Source: Seiridium cupressi
Lineage: Eukaryota; Ascomycota; Sordariomycetes; Amphisphaeriales; Sporocadaceae
Direction: 5' to 3'
Length of the DNA: 64,000 nucleotides
Assembly: GCA_036674765.1 (NCBI GenBank)
Contig: JARVKI010000002.1
Location: 744,001-808,000, forward strand
Part shown: piece by piece, positions 23,062-34,970 of the stretch
Layout of the letters: every line of letters starts with the position of its first letter
Numbering within the stretch: the stretch's first letter is position 1
Made by a program: the position numbers and the translations under genes
The notes under the pieces: generated by a model
The model's database searches: none
The model's input: the letters and a program-made list of their open reading frames with translations, nothing else
Told to the model about the DNA's origin: nothing

Positions 23062-24483
23062 ATGTCACTGCTCCCTCTGCTATTTTCAGCCATTGCAGCA
23101 GGCCTCTTCACAAGCATTGTCGTGCTTGTGATGCTGTTACCATCTCGCTATGTGAAGCACTCGCCAGCTTCACCCGAGTCAGTCCGGGTCCAGGTCTTGG
23201 TCCTCGGCGACATCGGCCGCTCCCCTCGGATGCAATACCATGCTCTCAGTATTGCCAAACACGGCGGCACAGTTGATTTAATTGGTTACCACGGTAAGCT
23301 GCGTCGTTCGACTGTCTTTACACCACTTTTATACTGAACCCCTAAAGAATCGCCGCTTCATCCCGACCTGGCTAGCAACCAAAGAGTCATTGTTCATCCG
23401 CTGCCACTACCGCCTACTATATTGAGGTCCAAGTCAATACCGTTCATCGTGACCGGCCCATTAAAGGTTCTTTGGCAAATCTGGAGCCTCTTCTCGGTAC
23501 TTGCCTATGCAACACAACCAGCAAGATGGCTTCTAGTTCAGAATCCACCTTCCATTCCAACGCTGTTCATTGCGCTTCTCATCTCCATCTTGCGCAACAC
23601 ACACCTGATGATCGACTGGCACAACTATGGGTGGACCATCCTTGCTGGGACACGAGGATCCAGCCATCCCTTTGTCAAGATTTCAAAGGCATATGAGTGT
23701 ATGCTTGGCCGTATAGCACCAACCGCTAATATCACTGTCACACACGCAATGGCGCGGCAGCTGAAAGAGGCTCCTTACAACATCAAGACACCCATTCTCA
23801 CTTTACATGACCGGCCTGCAGCTATTTTCCAACCGCTGAAATCGGTTCCTGACCGTAAAGCCTTCCTGGAACGCCTGCCGGAAACCAAGGACTTCGCTCA
23901 GAATATACTGGCTGGGGAGACCAAGTTGATTGTCAGCAGCACAAGCTGGACGCCGGATGAGGACTTCTCACTGTTGCTAGATGCTCTCGTTGAGTACGCC
24001 CAAGACGGCCCACGCCCGATCATCGCTATCATCACTGGCAAGGGCCCTCAGAAGGCCTACTATCAGTCAAAGATCGAGTCGTTGGAGAAAGCTGGAAAGC
24101 TCCCCAACATCAGAATCCTGACTGCTTGGCTGAGCATGGAGGACTATGCCACGCTGCTTAGCTGCGCGGACCTGGGTATATGTCTGCACATGTCAAGTTC
24201 AGGGGTTGATTTGCCTATGAAAGTCGTGGATATGTTCGGCTCTGGTCTTCCCGTTGCCGCTTATTCCAAGTATGAAAGTTTCGACGAACTAGTCAAGGAA
24301 GGACAAAATGGTTGTGGATTTGAGACGGCATCCGAGCTGACCACCATTCTTTCCCGCTTATTTAGCAATAGCGGTGATGGCGAATTGCGAACGATCCGCG
24401 GTGGTGCGCAGAAAGAAGGTAGCTTAAGATGGGACGAGGAATGGGATCGTACCCTCGGGCGTGTCCTGGGAGTCATCGAGTAG
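23062..24483 (+). CDS. ALG1: Chitobiosyldiphosphodolichol beta-mannosyltransferase (Alg1)
   Basis: Two exons (23062-23293, 23348-24483) give 455 residues. Alg1 adds the first mannose, from GDP-mannose, to dolichyl-PP-GlcNAc2 on the cytosolic face of the ER. Residues 1-35 contain the single N-terminal membrane anchor ([20 protein letters not shown]). This is followed by the Alg1 hallmark [19 protein letters not shown]. Further matches include [14 protein letters not shown], a family signature, and the C-terminal donor-binding part [18 protein letters not shown] and [12 protein letters not shown]. The length matches other fungal Alg1 proteins. The ATG at 23062 is chosen because the frame upstream has only a TTG. 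It is divergent from the zinc transporter. Confidence 0.95.
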
Positions 24484-24969
24484 GCTGATTCGATAAAGTC
24501 AAAACTCCTGTAGAGCTACAGGTAACGCAAGCATATTAATGCAAGTTGTACTTTGGTTTGCCATTGTGACTATGAAGACTAGACACTCACATACCTCGGA
24601 CATTGCTGTTGATCTTCTCGAGTCTCGGAACTGTCACTTACAAATATATTTGATGCTCTACCTGTACGCCAGTGAACTTTGTACACCTAAACACCAGTTG
24701 AAATCCCTAAACGAAACCAGCTATGAAGAAATTTCATTTTCTCTGAAAGTGAGACAAGGCCGTCGCATCTTCTGCGGTCAGAATTCAGGCCATCTACCAC
24801 ATGTGTAGTTGCAGAACCATGCCGCGTTCTTCATCTTCGTTCATGCTGGTTCGTTATAAATCATCATCAAACCCCAATTGCCCATGCACCCAAAATACAG
24901 TCGCTGAATGCCGATATTGTGTACTGTGATCCAAGTGTCCACTGCTTATTACGGCACCCACCCATCCGT
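24484..24969. other. Convergent 3' region of ALG1 and the E2 gene
   Basis: Both neighbours end here. No gene is seen. Confidence 0.5.
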
Positions 24970-25610
24970 TCAATCTTCTCCTAGGCTCTCTCTCACACAC
25001 TTCCGTACCCGTCTCCGGAACTCCTTGCTCTCGCCCTCTCTCTCGAGTCGCAGAAGCTTGGCAGCGTCCAAGTTGGCCGGGCTCTCGTCGTTGGGCTCGT
25101 TAAACAGGCTAAGCACGCTGACCAGGATGGTCTCGGGCGTCTGGACGGGGGACCACCGCTCCGCCGCGCTCTCGTAGCCGTACTTGTCCTCCTCCGGCGG
25201 GTGCAGGATCGAGATGCACAGCTCGCCGTTGGCGTAGATGTTCGGGTGGAAGGGTATCGGGGTCTGGAACACGAGCTTCGGCGGCAGGTGAGGGTACTCG
25301 GGTGGGAAGGTTAAGGTTGCGTTGAAACACCCGCCTGGCGGAAACTCGTCAGCTATGCACTTGCTTTCCACACAGCTGCATTGGGCATGAGGTGAGACAG
25401 TCTAGCTTGGAAACCCAGGAGAGAGGGAAAAGACGTACCGCCATAGTATTTGCAGTCATCGTTGATCATGATGCCCACCTGCCACACGAACACGTTGTTG
25501 TCATTGACTAGGCCGACCGAGACGCCCTCGAGGTCTTTCGCCTTCCGCATCTCGTTGAGCTGCCGCTGGAGCAGGCGGGCTGCGCCGGTGGTTTGCGAAG
25601 ACGACGACAT
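24970..25610 (-). CDS. Ubiquitin-conjugating enzyme E2, UBE2G1/Ubc7-type
   Basis: Two exons (25439-25610, 24970-25352) give 184 residues, one UBC domain. The active-site Cys lies in HPNIYANGELCISILHPP. It is followed by the acidic insertion EEDKYGYESAAERW that marks the UBE2G/Ubc7 group, then SPVQTPETILVSVLSL and EPNDESPANLDAAK. Members of this group assemble Lys48-linked chains and several act in ER-associated degradation; the insertion is closest to human UBE2G1. The spliced joint adds about eight residues (ADEFPPGG region) at the place where other E2s have a short loop before the FNATLTFP strand, so the acceptor site could be checked with RNA data. A tract of 18 G bases lies about 250 bases upstream. 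Confidence 0.9.
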
Positions 25611-25865
25611 GGCGTCTGATTTCTGAGCTTGATATATTGGCTGGGGGCCGTGGGCTATCGAGGGCGAGGGGGAAAGAAGGTGGTTCTGTATAGGTAGTTC
25701 CTCCTGTCTAGAGACTGGTTTGCATGTCACCGCATCTAGGGTGAGTGGTCTGTATCGATTTGGGGCAGGAAAGCTTCGAATATGACGGGTTCTAGGATCT
25801 GCCGTAGGTTGCGTGGCCAGGTTGAGGCAGGTCGGTTTCGTTGCAAGGTGATGGACCTAGATGGC

Positions 25866-25883
25866 GGGGGGGGGGGGGGGGGG
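25866..25883 (+). repeat. Homopolymer of 18 G
   Basis: Uninterrupted G run upstream of the E2 gene. It may form G-quadruplex-like structure, and its length is prone to polymerase slippage or assembly error. Confidence 0.9.
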
Positions 25884-26628
25884 TTCGGGGTCAACTGCTG
25901 CAAGTGGGTGGTGATTGCGGGGACCCTTGCAGTAAGGATGGCGCGCTCTAGTCGCCGGAACTCTCCCACCAATACTTAAATCTGGATTACCAGAGAACTA
26001 CACATCCACCAGGGAAGTAATTCCACAACGGAGCTTGAAGCCATCTTCCCCTGCAAAAGAAAAGTATCTGGGCTTTCCAAGTAAAATCTTACTCGGCTTT
26101 AGCCAAAGGAGCAAACAATAATATTTTTTGTTCCGAGTTCCCGGAAGCCGCGAGGGACACTACGGGAGTCTGCATCCCGGTTATCTAGGACCCGGCGGTC
26201 CGGGTTCAGGATTCGACAAACGCCATCCCTTGCCTCGGCTGCCTGCATGATCTCGACTTTGCCTTTCGATTGTCACAAAATCGAAGTGACACGTCACATA
26301 GCGTGTTTGATTTAGTCCGTACGTGCTATTTCTCTTGCTACACAAAGGGCCGACCCGGCCACCGTAGTCCAGCTGATCTCACAAGCCGAAATTGGGAATG
26401 AGGTTGAGAACATGGAGCATGTGTACGGGCGTCACTTATGCTCATACAAAGATGAGGGGTGGGGAAAGCAATTCGGGCTATGCTCCAATTAGTCTAAATA
26501 CGAAACGCTATCATCGTGTTTAAGCCCTCAATTCTTGTACCGATTCTATGCCAGTGAGTGCTCTCTGCAGGCAAACGATTCTAGTGTTAAAGCCGTGGAC
26601 TTCTAGTCATTCCAGGGATTCATTGGGA

Positions 26629-26682
26629 AAGCTTCGCTGTATAATAAAACATAAAATTCAATAAAACACAATAGCGAAGCTT
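26629..26682. repeat. Short inverted repeat, 10-base perfect arms
   Basis: AAGCTTCGCT (26629-26638) is the exact reverse complement of AGCGAAGCTT (26673-26682), around an AT-rich 34-base loop with repeated ATAAAAC-like words. It could be a tiny foldback element or chance. Confidence 0.6.
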
Positions 26683-28271
26683 CCGCAAAGTTAAACTGAG
26701 CCACCAAAATACGCCTAGGTTACGTGGATGACCTACGATAACAATACGTGGACTCGTGCATCCGAAGGCTTGCCCTTGGATCTCAGCTTATCAAAATTGG
26801 GAAATCCAAAGGAGCCTCCCAATTTTAGCGAACACCCCTTGCTTCCAATCGAATTCGCGATACAGAGTTGAATTGATTTACGGTGTATGTAGTCGTACAA
26901 AACTACTCGATTTTCATTCCTTCACTGGCCGATAGATATATTTAACGGATAGGGAAGTACTCTCTATCCTGTCTCATACAGTTTAGTCCTTGCTATACAT
27001 ACAGAGATGGTCCTTGAGAGTTGTATAGCCAGCCCCAATGAATAACCTAGGGAGATATATACTCTATCTTGGTGTACAGCAAAATTGGCCCTAACTCAAA
27101 TCTCTCCGAGATATATAATCATACAATTGTCGCCGCTCCTTTGCTTGTTACTATTTTGATATCAGCCAAACTTTCGTATCTATGGCGAGAATAGTTCTAC
27201 GGATCGGTCGCATTCCAATTTAGCTATGAAAGAACTTTTCCCAGACCTTAACCGAAACTGCTGATTCTGTACCGGCAATGTACCTTAAGCTTTTCCCATA
27301 ATAGAAATCTGTATTGTTGGTGATGTGCTTTCCGAGGGGGTAGCTTCGAGTCGGATTTTGGATAGGAAACATCAATACCCTAAATTCTCAGACTTACTAG
27401 AAGTCCTCAGCCTGGTGCTTACCATACGGGCCTTGTCGTTCTTTAGTAAGGAAGGGGTTGGGGGAGCGCAGACAGCATGACCGATAACAAGAGCTGCAGA
27501 ACAAGGAGGCAAATCCCATATATCCCTGGCACAATTACAATGACAAATGCGAGACCGTAACGAAACTAGAAAGTTATTATAGAAGAGTAGGTTGCCGCAT
27601 AGTTCTGAACCGGTTGGGGTTAACAAGGCCCCCAGCTATAGGATCGATGGTGGCTATGTTCCCATTAGCCCCCTCCTGCATACGAAGGAGAGAATGCATG
27701 GGAAACAATCTGCTGCTGATAACAGCATATGATCAGGCATTTCTTTCGATGTTTGAAGATTACTGAAATACTTACATGTTCCAAGAATCAAGACATCTTA
27801 CCCCGTCTTTAGCTTCTCAATTCAATATCTAAACCAAAATGACAAATACCAAAAATCGCAGTTACCATATTCACCATAATAGTCACAACAGTCGCCATTT
27901 TCATTGCTTGGAGCCATAAGACTGCAGAAGCTTCGATTTCAGATGATAGGCTTCCGTATGAGGCACCGTTGGGAGACGGAGACACCACTCCAGTCCATTC
28001 CCCAATCCTATGGCATCTGCAATGAACATCAACCCTCCGTGCCCATTTTCCGGGCCGTGAAATCGGAAACCGCAGATAAATACGACGGGTTATCTTGATG
28101 GATCGCCGTGCTGAGGTCACTGATGGAGTAATCGGGAAAGTCTGAGAAGGTGTGCAGGATGATCTTTTGTCAGCTATCAGGTCATACAGGGGTGCGAAAC
28201 AGGTCGAGCGTGAGTACATGCCTGAGCCCGGTGAGGTTCAGGAGCCAGCTGGATACCAAATGCAATTCGAG

Positions 28272-28297
28272 ATATATATATATATATATATATATAT
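28272..28297. repeat. (AT)13 microsatellite
   Basis: A pure AT dinucleotide repeat of 26 bases within the AT-rich desert. Confidence 0.95.
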
Positions 28298-28822
28298 TAA
28301 AGCAGTTTCATGATTATGGAGTATGGTTTTGAGATTTTATGAGAGAACCATGGAATACCGAATGGTTTAAAGCTCTTGGTTTCGAACCTAATAAAGCGCT
28401 GCCGCGACCTGATGTAACAATTCACTATATAATGAAAGCATCGGGATAAATTTCACCCCCACAAATAAAGTTCCTTTGGTTCAAAGGTAACTGCAGAGTC
28501 TAAATCTGCAACTAAATTAGTAGTTGGTTCAAGCCTTAATATTTGTTCAATGCAAATTTCCATATATGAGCTATATCATATTTCTTGGAAATGTATCCCC
28601 GTCGTTTCTGGTCATTGTGCCATATTTCCGCTATTGATTATTAATATAATTGAGATTGAGACTTACCTGGGATTTAATGGTGTGCTCTATAGTCCCGGAT
28701 AATACGGTTTCCTCAACGCACCTGGGACGCAAAAAGTCATTAGGCATAAAGATGAAGTATATAATACTAGTCCCACAGAGGTAATATGTTTACCTAAACC
28801 TGTGTCCCATTGCCAATCGTAC

Positions 28823-30305
28823 CTATGCGAACTCGACCAAAGCCGTTCCATTACCTTTCAGCTGACCCCAACCAATTCTCTTGTTAACACCATCCCAAGC
28901 CGTGTAGTACTGCTTCAGCAACGGTGAACCAACTAGCCAGGCTCCGAAGGGGGAAAGGGGGTTGTTAAATAGGGCTTGGCAGATCTAATCCTCACGTCAG
29001 TACCTCTGTTCCAATATATCTCATGATCTGAAACTTACTCCTGGCTGACCGGGATACTCGCCGAGGTTGAACGAGGACTTGGGAATCGTCAACTTCAGAG
29101 CTGAAGCTGTGGGACCCAGCACGAAAGTCAGATCGGGTGCGACCGAGTCGAGGACGGAGCATTCCTGAAAGCCTGATGTTAGTCCTTCATCGCATGTCAC
29201 CAAGTCAAAAAACCAGATTGCCAATAGTACTTACAGCTCCCCAGGCACCAGCTGAGTCAATTTGGGTAATCTTAGACGAGATCTGGGCATAAAGCTGTTT
29301 GGCGACCGCGTAGCTAGGAGTCTGCATGAAGGCAGTACCAGTATCGAGGATAGCAGTGCCCTTGGCTGAGGTTCCAGTGAAGGCCTTGCCATTGATGAGA
29401 ATAGAGGACTGAGCCAAGTTGAAGCCGCCGCTGGAGAACGCAGTATAGTTGAGCGTGCCCACGTACTTGGTTTCGTCGATACCACCAAGAGTGAGCTCGC
29501 CTCCCTCTATTTCACCAGCAGGTGTATAGAAAGAGAAGACGGGGGAATCGAGGAGTCCGTTCGCGTAAAGATTCCAGTACCAAGACTTATCGGTACCCGT
29601 GCTAGGAGGGCCCAGTCCCATGATGCCATCGATTGGCATGACATCGAGCGCGGCAGCAAACTTGTCGCACAGTAGCATTTCTTGGCTGTCGACTATCAAA
29701 TCACCAATTGCTACCTTGTCATGAACGACAACTCCCGAGGCTCCTTCCGCCACGCTGAACGGGATCGAGTCTGCGCCAGTAGAGAAGAGTTCTTGGCGTC
29801 TGGTTCCCGGCTTGTTGGAAAAGGTAGTGGACTTGGAGGAGTCAAAAAGAGTCTTGTCGGCGCATGTCGTGCACGTGCTTCTGGGGATGAGCAATTCGCT
29901 GGACCCCGTGTCCCAGAGCACTGTCCTGGATTCTTCGTTAGTTCCGTGCATATGCCTCTATCATTCTTTCTGACATACAGCTCTTGGGCCGGTGTTCCAA
30001 TCTATACCAGGTCAGTTCACCATGAATTTACAGACAGTATGTCGAATTTCAAAGAAAGAGGATTGGGTGTGGCCGGGAAAGGTTCAGACTTACGGAAATG
30101 GTGCTATACCACTAAACCATGAGTTAGCCATTTAATGTTGTGTTTAATCCGAGTCGCTCCATACCTGGTTGTCGGTCCGGTTGAACCAATCAGTGACTGG
30201 AACATTGATACCCGAAGCGCGAGGCTTGAGAGGGACCTTGATCACCCCAGCCGAGACGGAAGTGGCTGCGGCAAACAAGCCGATGAGGCTGGCCGATTGA
30301 ACCAT
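28823..30305 (-). CDS. Secreted aspartic protease (pepsin family A1)
   Basis: Six exons (30165-30305, 30094-30111, 29979-30001, 29235-29925, 29039-29164, 28823-28984) give 386 residues. Two micro-exons of 18 and 23 bases encode the strand leading to the first active site; after splicing it reads WYSTISIGTPAQELTVLWDT. A signal peptide is evident (MVQSASLIGLFAAATSVSAG), with a short propeptide. The catalytic aspartates are in LWDTGSSELL and AILDTGTAFM. Family landmarks GIMGLGPPSTGTDKSWY and LTLGGIDETKYVGTL are present. The C-terminal part is spread over three exons, ending in YYTAWDGVNKRIGWGQ, as in other fungal A1 proteases. Secretion into the medium is likely. The closest paralog type (aspergillopepsin-like, candidapepsin-like or yapsin-like) cannot be fixed by eye; there is no C-terminal GPI signal. 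Confidence 0.92.
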
Positions 30306-31270
30306 GTTGCTCAAGAATCTTTCCTGGAACCCAGCTCTTGGCGATCAACGTAACGAGACGATCCTCGACAACCGTGTCTGCAGCGATTCCGTGTCACTGG
30401 TCCTCTTGGCCAACTTGGCAAGGACGGGCATGCATCGCCTTATACCTCAGCTTCATAGTCCAGGACTTGGCACATCTTGTTGACCCACGAGAGAATAAAA
30501 CACTGCTAGTGCGAGGGAAGGTGCCATCATGCTCGTTCGTTCCTTTGCTGGACTTCTGCATTTGGAAGGAAATTCGGGCAAGTGTTCAGCTAGCAAACCA
30601 ATGAAAGGACTCGTTTGGAGAGTGGGCGCGGCTACTACCGGTGGGCTCACACTAGGTAGGTATGTAGTGCCAGGTCAAATGAAGCTAGAGGCATGGCGGC
30701 ACGTTCATCTAAAGTGATTGCTTTTGAAGGTTGACTGGATTGGGAAATACGGTAGTCTTGCCGGTTGGGCACAGAACCCCACATGTTGGATGCCGGTCAT
30801 GGGTCGCCAGGCCGTTTATAGAAGGTGTAGGCCAGTTTTTAAGTGTGCGACGTCAATGTTACCAATCTTATACTTGGCCAGATTGCCGGCAATTTAAGCT
30901 TTCTCGGCGCTCAATGGCCGGCACAATGCTTGTCGTAAGAACCGCGATTCATGTCGTCACCCGCACTGATTTCATCCCAGCTTGAGGAAAAAAGCTTGAC
31001 TTATGTATTGAAAGAAAAGACAGCTAGATAAATATGTACCAAAAGAAAGATGGCATTTTCTTTCTTTTTCTTTTTTTGGCAGAGGAAGTCCTGGTTCCAC
31101 GCCAGTCACATCCAATAATAAGGGCGAAACCCGGTAAAACGAGCAGTTGAGAAAATTTGTCCAATAATGTGAATATGTACAAAGAACGGTTAGAGTCCAG
31201 CCAGCGGCGAATAGAAGATCCGACGACACGACGTGCAATTCCTCCTCTACCTATGAAATGTGGAAGATAG
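30306..31270. other. Intergenic region between protease and oxalate decarboxylase genes
   Basis: Contains the protease promoter at the left and the 3' flank of the oxalate decarboxylase gene at the right. A TATA-like TATAAGG lies on the minus strand at 30438-30444, about 130 bases before the protease ATG. No gene is seen. Confidence 0.5.
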
Positions 31271-33177
31271 TTAGAAGTTGGTGCCGTTACCAGCCAGGGC
31301 AGTCATGTTGAGATTGCCAGGCTTGAGGAGTGTCTTATCCTTGGGAAGCTGGTCGAGCGTCTCATCCGTCAAGTTGAGTGTATCCTTGACGACCTGGCGC
31401 GGCGTCAAAGCAAGCCACTGCGAGACACTGACATCGGTAAACTTGGGCGCCTGCAGGACTTCCAGGAAGATGACGTCCTCGGTACCGGTGTTCTCAACGT
31501 AATGAGAGTTTGCGGCCTCGATGTATCCAACGTCGCCAGCTTGTATGAACAATTAGTATTTATACACCCAAAGTATTACACTTGATACGTACCCGTGAAG
31601 TCGAATGTGCGGGCGGCGCTAGGCGCGGCGAAGACAGTGATGCGAGCACTTCCCTGCAAGAAATAGTTCCATCTAAGCAATATGTCAGCTCCTACCAACC
31701 AAAGCAGATATGATTTTGACCACTTACTCGTCTGACGTGGTGTGCCAATGAATCTCGCGCATGGCACCTGGTTGAAGTACGACAAGAGCAGCCGAAAACA
31801 TGCTAGCGACTGGGAAAGTAGTCGGGTCGAGAATCTTTACGGAGCCACCCTCAGTGGTGTACGGCTCCTGTTGAGACCAATGGTACGAATAACCGTTTAA
31901 AGGTGACAAAGAACCCGAAGAGGAGGTGATGTTTTGCTCCTCAATGTCGGCAGGAGCTGGTGTACCGTTGAAGATGAATAGCTCCTTCTGCGGGACGTCA
32001 TCGAAGGCGTCAACGTCCACTTGAAGGTTCTTCGACATAACAGAAGTAGGAGTTCGCATGAAGACTTCAGTAGCAAGGAACGTTTCATCCTCAGAGAAAT
32101 CTCCATCGTCGAAGACAAGGATAAATTCGGCACCTTCATCGAGAGCCTGGATGCTATGCGGGATACCTGGAGGGAAGAACCATACATCACCAGCGGTGAG
32201 ATCGTCGATGAAGCTCTTTCCATCAGTGTCGATAGCGGCAATACGGACTGAACCCTTGAGCATAAGAGCCCATTCACCCTGCAGGAATTGTGTGTCAGTT
32301 CATGAGTTCATAAAGATCACTTGCGTTTGCGACCATGAAGACGGTAAAATCTTTCATGCTAAAAAGGGATCCCCAGGGAAAAATTCATACCGCAGTGTGC
32401 CACTAATTTTCAAAAGTTAGTATCAAATTTGTATCATCAATTGCAGACTTCTTACATGGAGTTCACGATAGGCGTGAGGAGACAATCGCATATCAACACC
32501 TGCCATATCGGACGCTGCCGGAAGCACGGCCTTGTTTTGCTGACGAGCCCAACCGGCTCCATTAAGGCCGAGCTTGTTGTGAGAGAGACCCATCGGCCAC
32601 ATGGCGTTGGGCACATCACCCTGATCCGTGGAGGGAGGAGCATACAGGTCGGGATTCAACTTCTCATATTCATATGTTCCTTAAATCAGTTGTTAGCCAT
32701 CTCTCAGGCTAAGTCACGGTATTGGAGATATACTTGGACCAGGGTCTGTAGCTCCCTTGCTACCACGAATAGGCTGAGGCACCTCGACGCTGTTGAAGTC
32801 GAGGTACAAGCCAAGCTTCTCAGAGGCTTCTTGACCGTTGACTAACTCGGGGTCTGGCACAACGGCAGAGTCACCTCCTGAGATCGATGGCCTAGCTGCA
32901 TTGCCTCCAAGCAAGCTCTCATCTCCATAGAGGGAGCCAGAGGCTGCAGTGACTGTGGGAATAGGAGGTGCAACACCTCCGACATCTCCCTCATTCTCAC
33001 CATAATCCATCCTATAAGAATGTAAGCAAGTCTCTAGGTCGGCTCGAAAAAAAAGAGCAACAAGAGGGGCTCTATATTCAAAAACTGGTGCCTCCCAAAG
33101 AATACGTACTGAGGAGCTGGCCGGGCCAGGGTGAGTGGCAGAAGGCTCAACGCCAACGAGGACTTCTTGATCTGCAT
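31271..33177 (-). CDS. Secreted bicupin oxalate decarboxylase
   Basis: Seven exons (33110-33177, 32734-33011, 32456-32679, 32391-32402, 31728-32278, 31593-31672, 31271-31539) give 493 residues. Oxalate decarboxylase converts oxalate to formate and CO2 with manganese. The first exon encodes a signal peptide (MQIKKSSLALSLLPLTLARP). Each cupin has its metal motif: cupin 1 reads RELHWHTAGEWALML, with a later His in PPGIPHS; cupin 2 reads REIHWHTTSDEWNYFLQG, with a later His in NSHYVENTG. The WHTA part of the first motif comes from a 12-base micro-exon (32391-32402), which is needed to complete the metal ligands. The family signature GWARQQN is also present. The protein is probably extracellular and may detoxify oxalate or raise pH. 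It lies in the same orientation as the protease. Confidence 0.93.
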
Positions 33178-34970
33178 AGTGAATCGTGGCGTCTCTAAAA
33201 GCGGGAGATCCTCGAACAGAAACGACCGTGATATGAAGATAGCCTGGAAAAGAAGGGCGTGGTGGCATCAATCCTCACTAGGAGATCACCAGCAGATCCT
33301 GCCGTCTTTATAGTCCCCGCTGTTGCACCTGGTGCCCACGTCCTCAAGCATGCCTACAGTAGTATGGCGTGTTCCTGAATGCTCAGGCTGACCGACATAA
33401 AGCAGCAAGGTATCCATGACAGGAATATTGACGACTGGTAACATAATCGATACCGACATAGCTCCGCTCCGGGGACCCAGGCTGTTGGTCATAAGGCCAG
33501 GGGAACCAATCCCAGATTCCGGGCTCCGCTGAAGATATGAACGGCCTCGGTTGTGATCATGGGGAGCCTAGTTCTTGCATCAACTTCTCGCTAGGATGAT
33601 CGCAGCCGCGCATGCTGGACTCCGAGGGCCGCCATAACCCTGGCAACGAGAAGTCACCATGTGGCCCGTAGTAGCTACCTATTGGGCGATTGTGCGGTAC
33701 TATTAAAAGATGCAGCCGCACGGGTATCTTCAGTGGATATGAGATAGCTGGCGATCACGATGAGATTGCCCCTCGTGCACTGTAACAACTCTCTCCGTTG
33801 TACGTACTGTATTGTATGCCGCGTGACAAATGACAACTGCCATTGAATGGATGACTCGGAAAGCCGGAAAGTTCCCTTTCATCACAACTATGTAAGTCGG
33901 AATTCTGGCATTGCCTTGGATATGTTGTGCAATCTCGGAGGGAAAGGAGTCTTGAAACGAATAACCAGAATAGGCGTAAGTGTCCAAGCGGCCTTGGTCA
34001 AATTGAGTTACAGACACGACACGCTAGCTACAGAACCCCCAGTTAGCCGTTGAGGGGTGCACACTAACAAGGACCGGGTATACGGCAGTCTTTGAATGTG
34101 AGCTGCCGGACGTCTCGTGCACGCTGAACATCGAAGTTGGCGGTCCGTCTGATGGTAAAACGGGGCTGTCGACTCGGGAGCTGAGCTGTCATGATGTCAA
34201 GCGGCGTTCGGCATATGAGAGCTGAAGTTGTTTCATCTGAATTCTAATAAAGTAATCTTACACACCCATTCCAGAATACATGAGGGGGAGCAATTAATTC
34301 CTGCTTTTTCACCCCTTGGAGTCTGGCCCCCCTTCGGTGCCGATCTGGCTCCGCTGCGGATATTCGGGTAGAAACAAATCGAGGGCATGGGGCCCCAGAT
34401 TCTTCACCTGTTCTTAGCGGGCCCTAGCGGCTCTGCCCGAGGACACCGATTAATAAGACTGGCCGTCGCCTGTTCATCGCAGTTGAATCTCACCGAAATG
34501 AGTTGTGGATCTCTTGGTTTATATCTGGACAGTTTCCCGTGCAATACTCAGGGGTTGTATGTAGTAGAGTGGGTCGACAGGACCATACCATAGGACAGGC
34601 CCGATACGTAATAGCAGGGGAGGGCGTCTAATCAAGCTTTCCAAGACGAGCCAAGAGAAGTGAGACCTACCCGGTCACGTTTCGGGGTGCTCTCGGCGGT
34701 TTGGATATATGAGCTTCCCTGTCTTTTGTCTTGGGCGAGCCATGATCCTAGAATTCAATCCACTCTTAGAAAGACCAATGCCTTGCTCGAATGCTGCTCT
34801 GAGCAGTACTCATCATGCTGACCGAGCATTCATGGGAGCACACCCTTTTCCCAGGAAACCGTTACCTTCCACATGTCACTCCGTCCGTCCTAATCTTACG
34901 AGTAACCTCGGAGAAATGGTATGGAACACAAGCTTCATAGTCTATACTAGAATCTATGTGATCAAACTCC
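33178..34970. other. Intergenic region between oxalate decarboxylase and NCS1 permease genes
   Basis: About 1.8 kb. The left part is the oxalate decarboxylase promoter and the right part the 3' flank of the permease. The open frames are short and featureless. Confidence 0.5.
33305..33312 (-). promoter_or_regulatory. TATA-like box of the oxalate decarboxylase gene
   Basis: TATAAAGA on the minus strand, 128 bases upstream of the ATG at 33177. Confidence 0.35.

Larger units (their letters stand above)
25611..28822. other. AT-rich gene desert
   Basis: About 3.2 kb without a credible gene. It contains the promoter of the E2 gene at the left, a short inverted repeat (26629-26682), an (AT)13 microsatellite (28272-28297) and a tRNA-like fold (28462-28545). 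The base composition turns AT-rich after about 26.5 kb. This could be a relic of a mutated mobile element, but no transposase, LTR or reverse-transcriptase fragment is recognisable. Confidence 0.5.

Noticed and set aside
26140..26225. GC-rich segment with GGGTTCAGGATTCG as a possible tRNA
   Set aside because: No D-arm or anticodon arm could be folded.
28380..28430. GGTTCGAAACC on the minus strand as a tRNA box B
   Set aside because: No pairing T-stem, no box A at the right distance and no acceptor stem.
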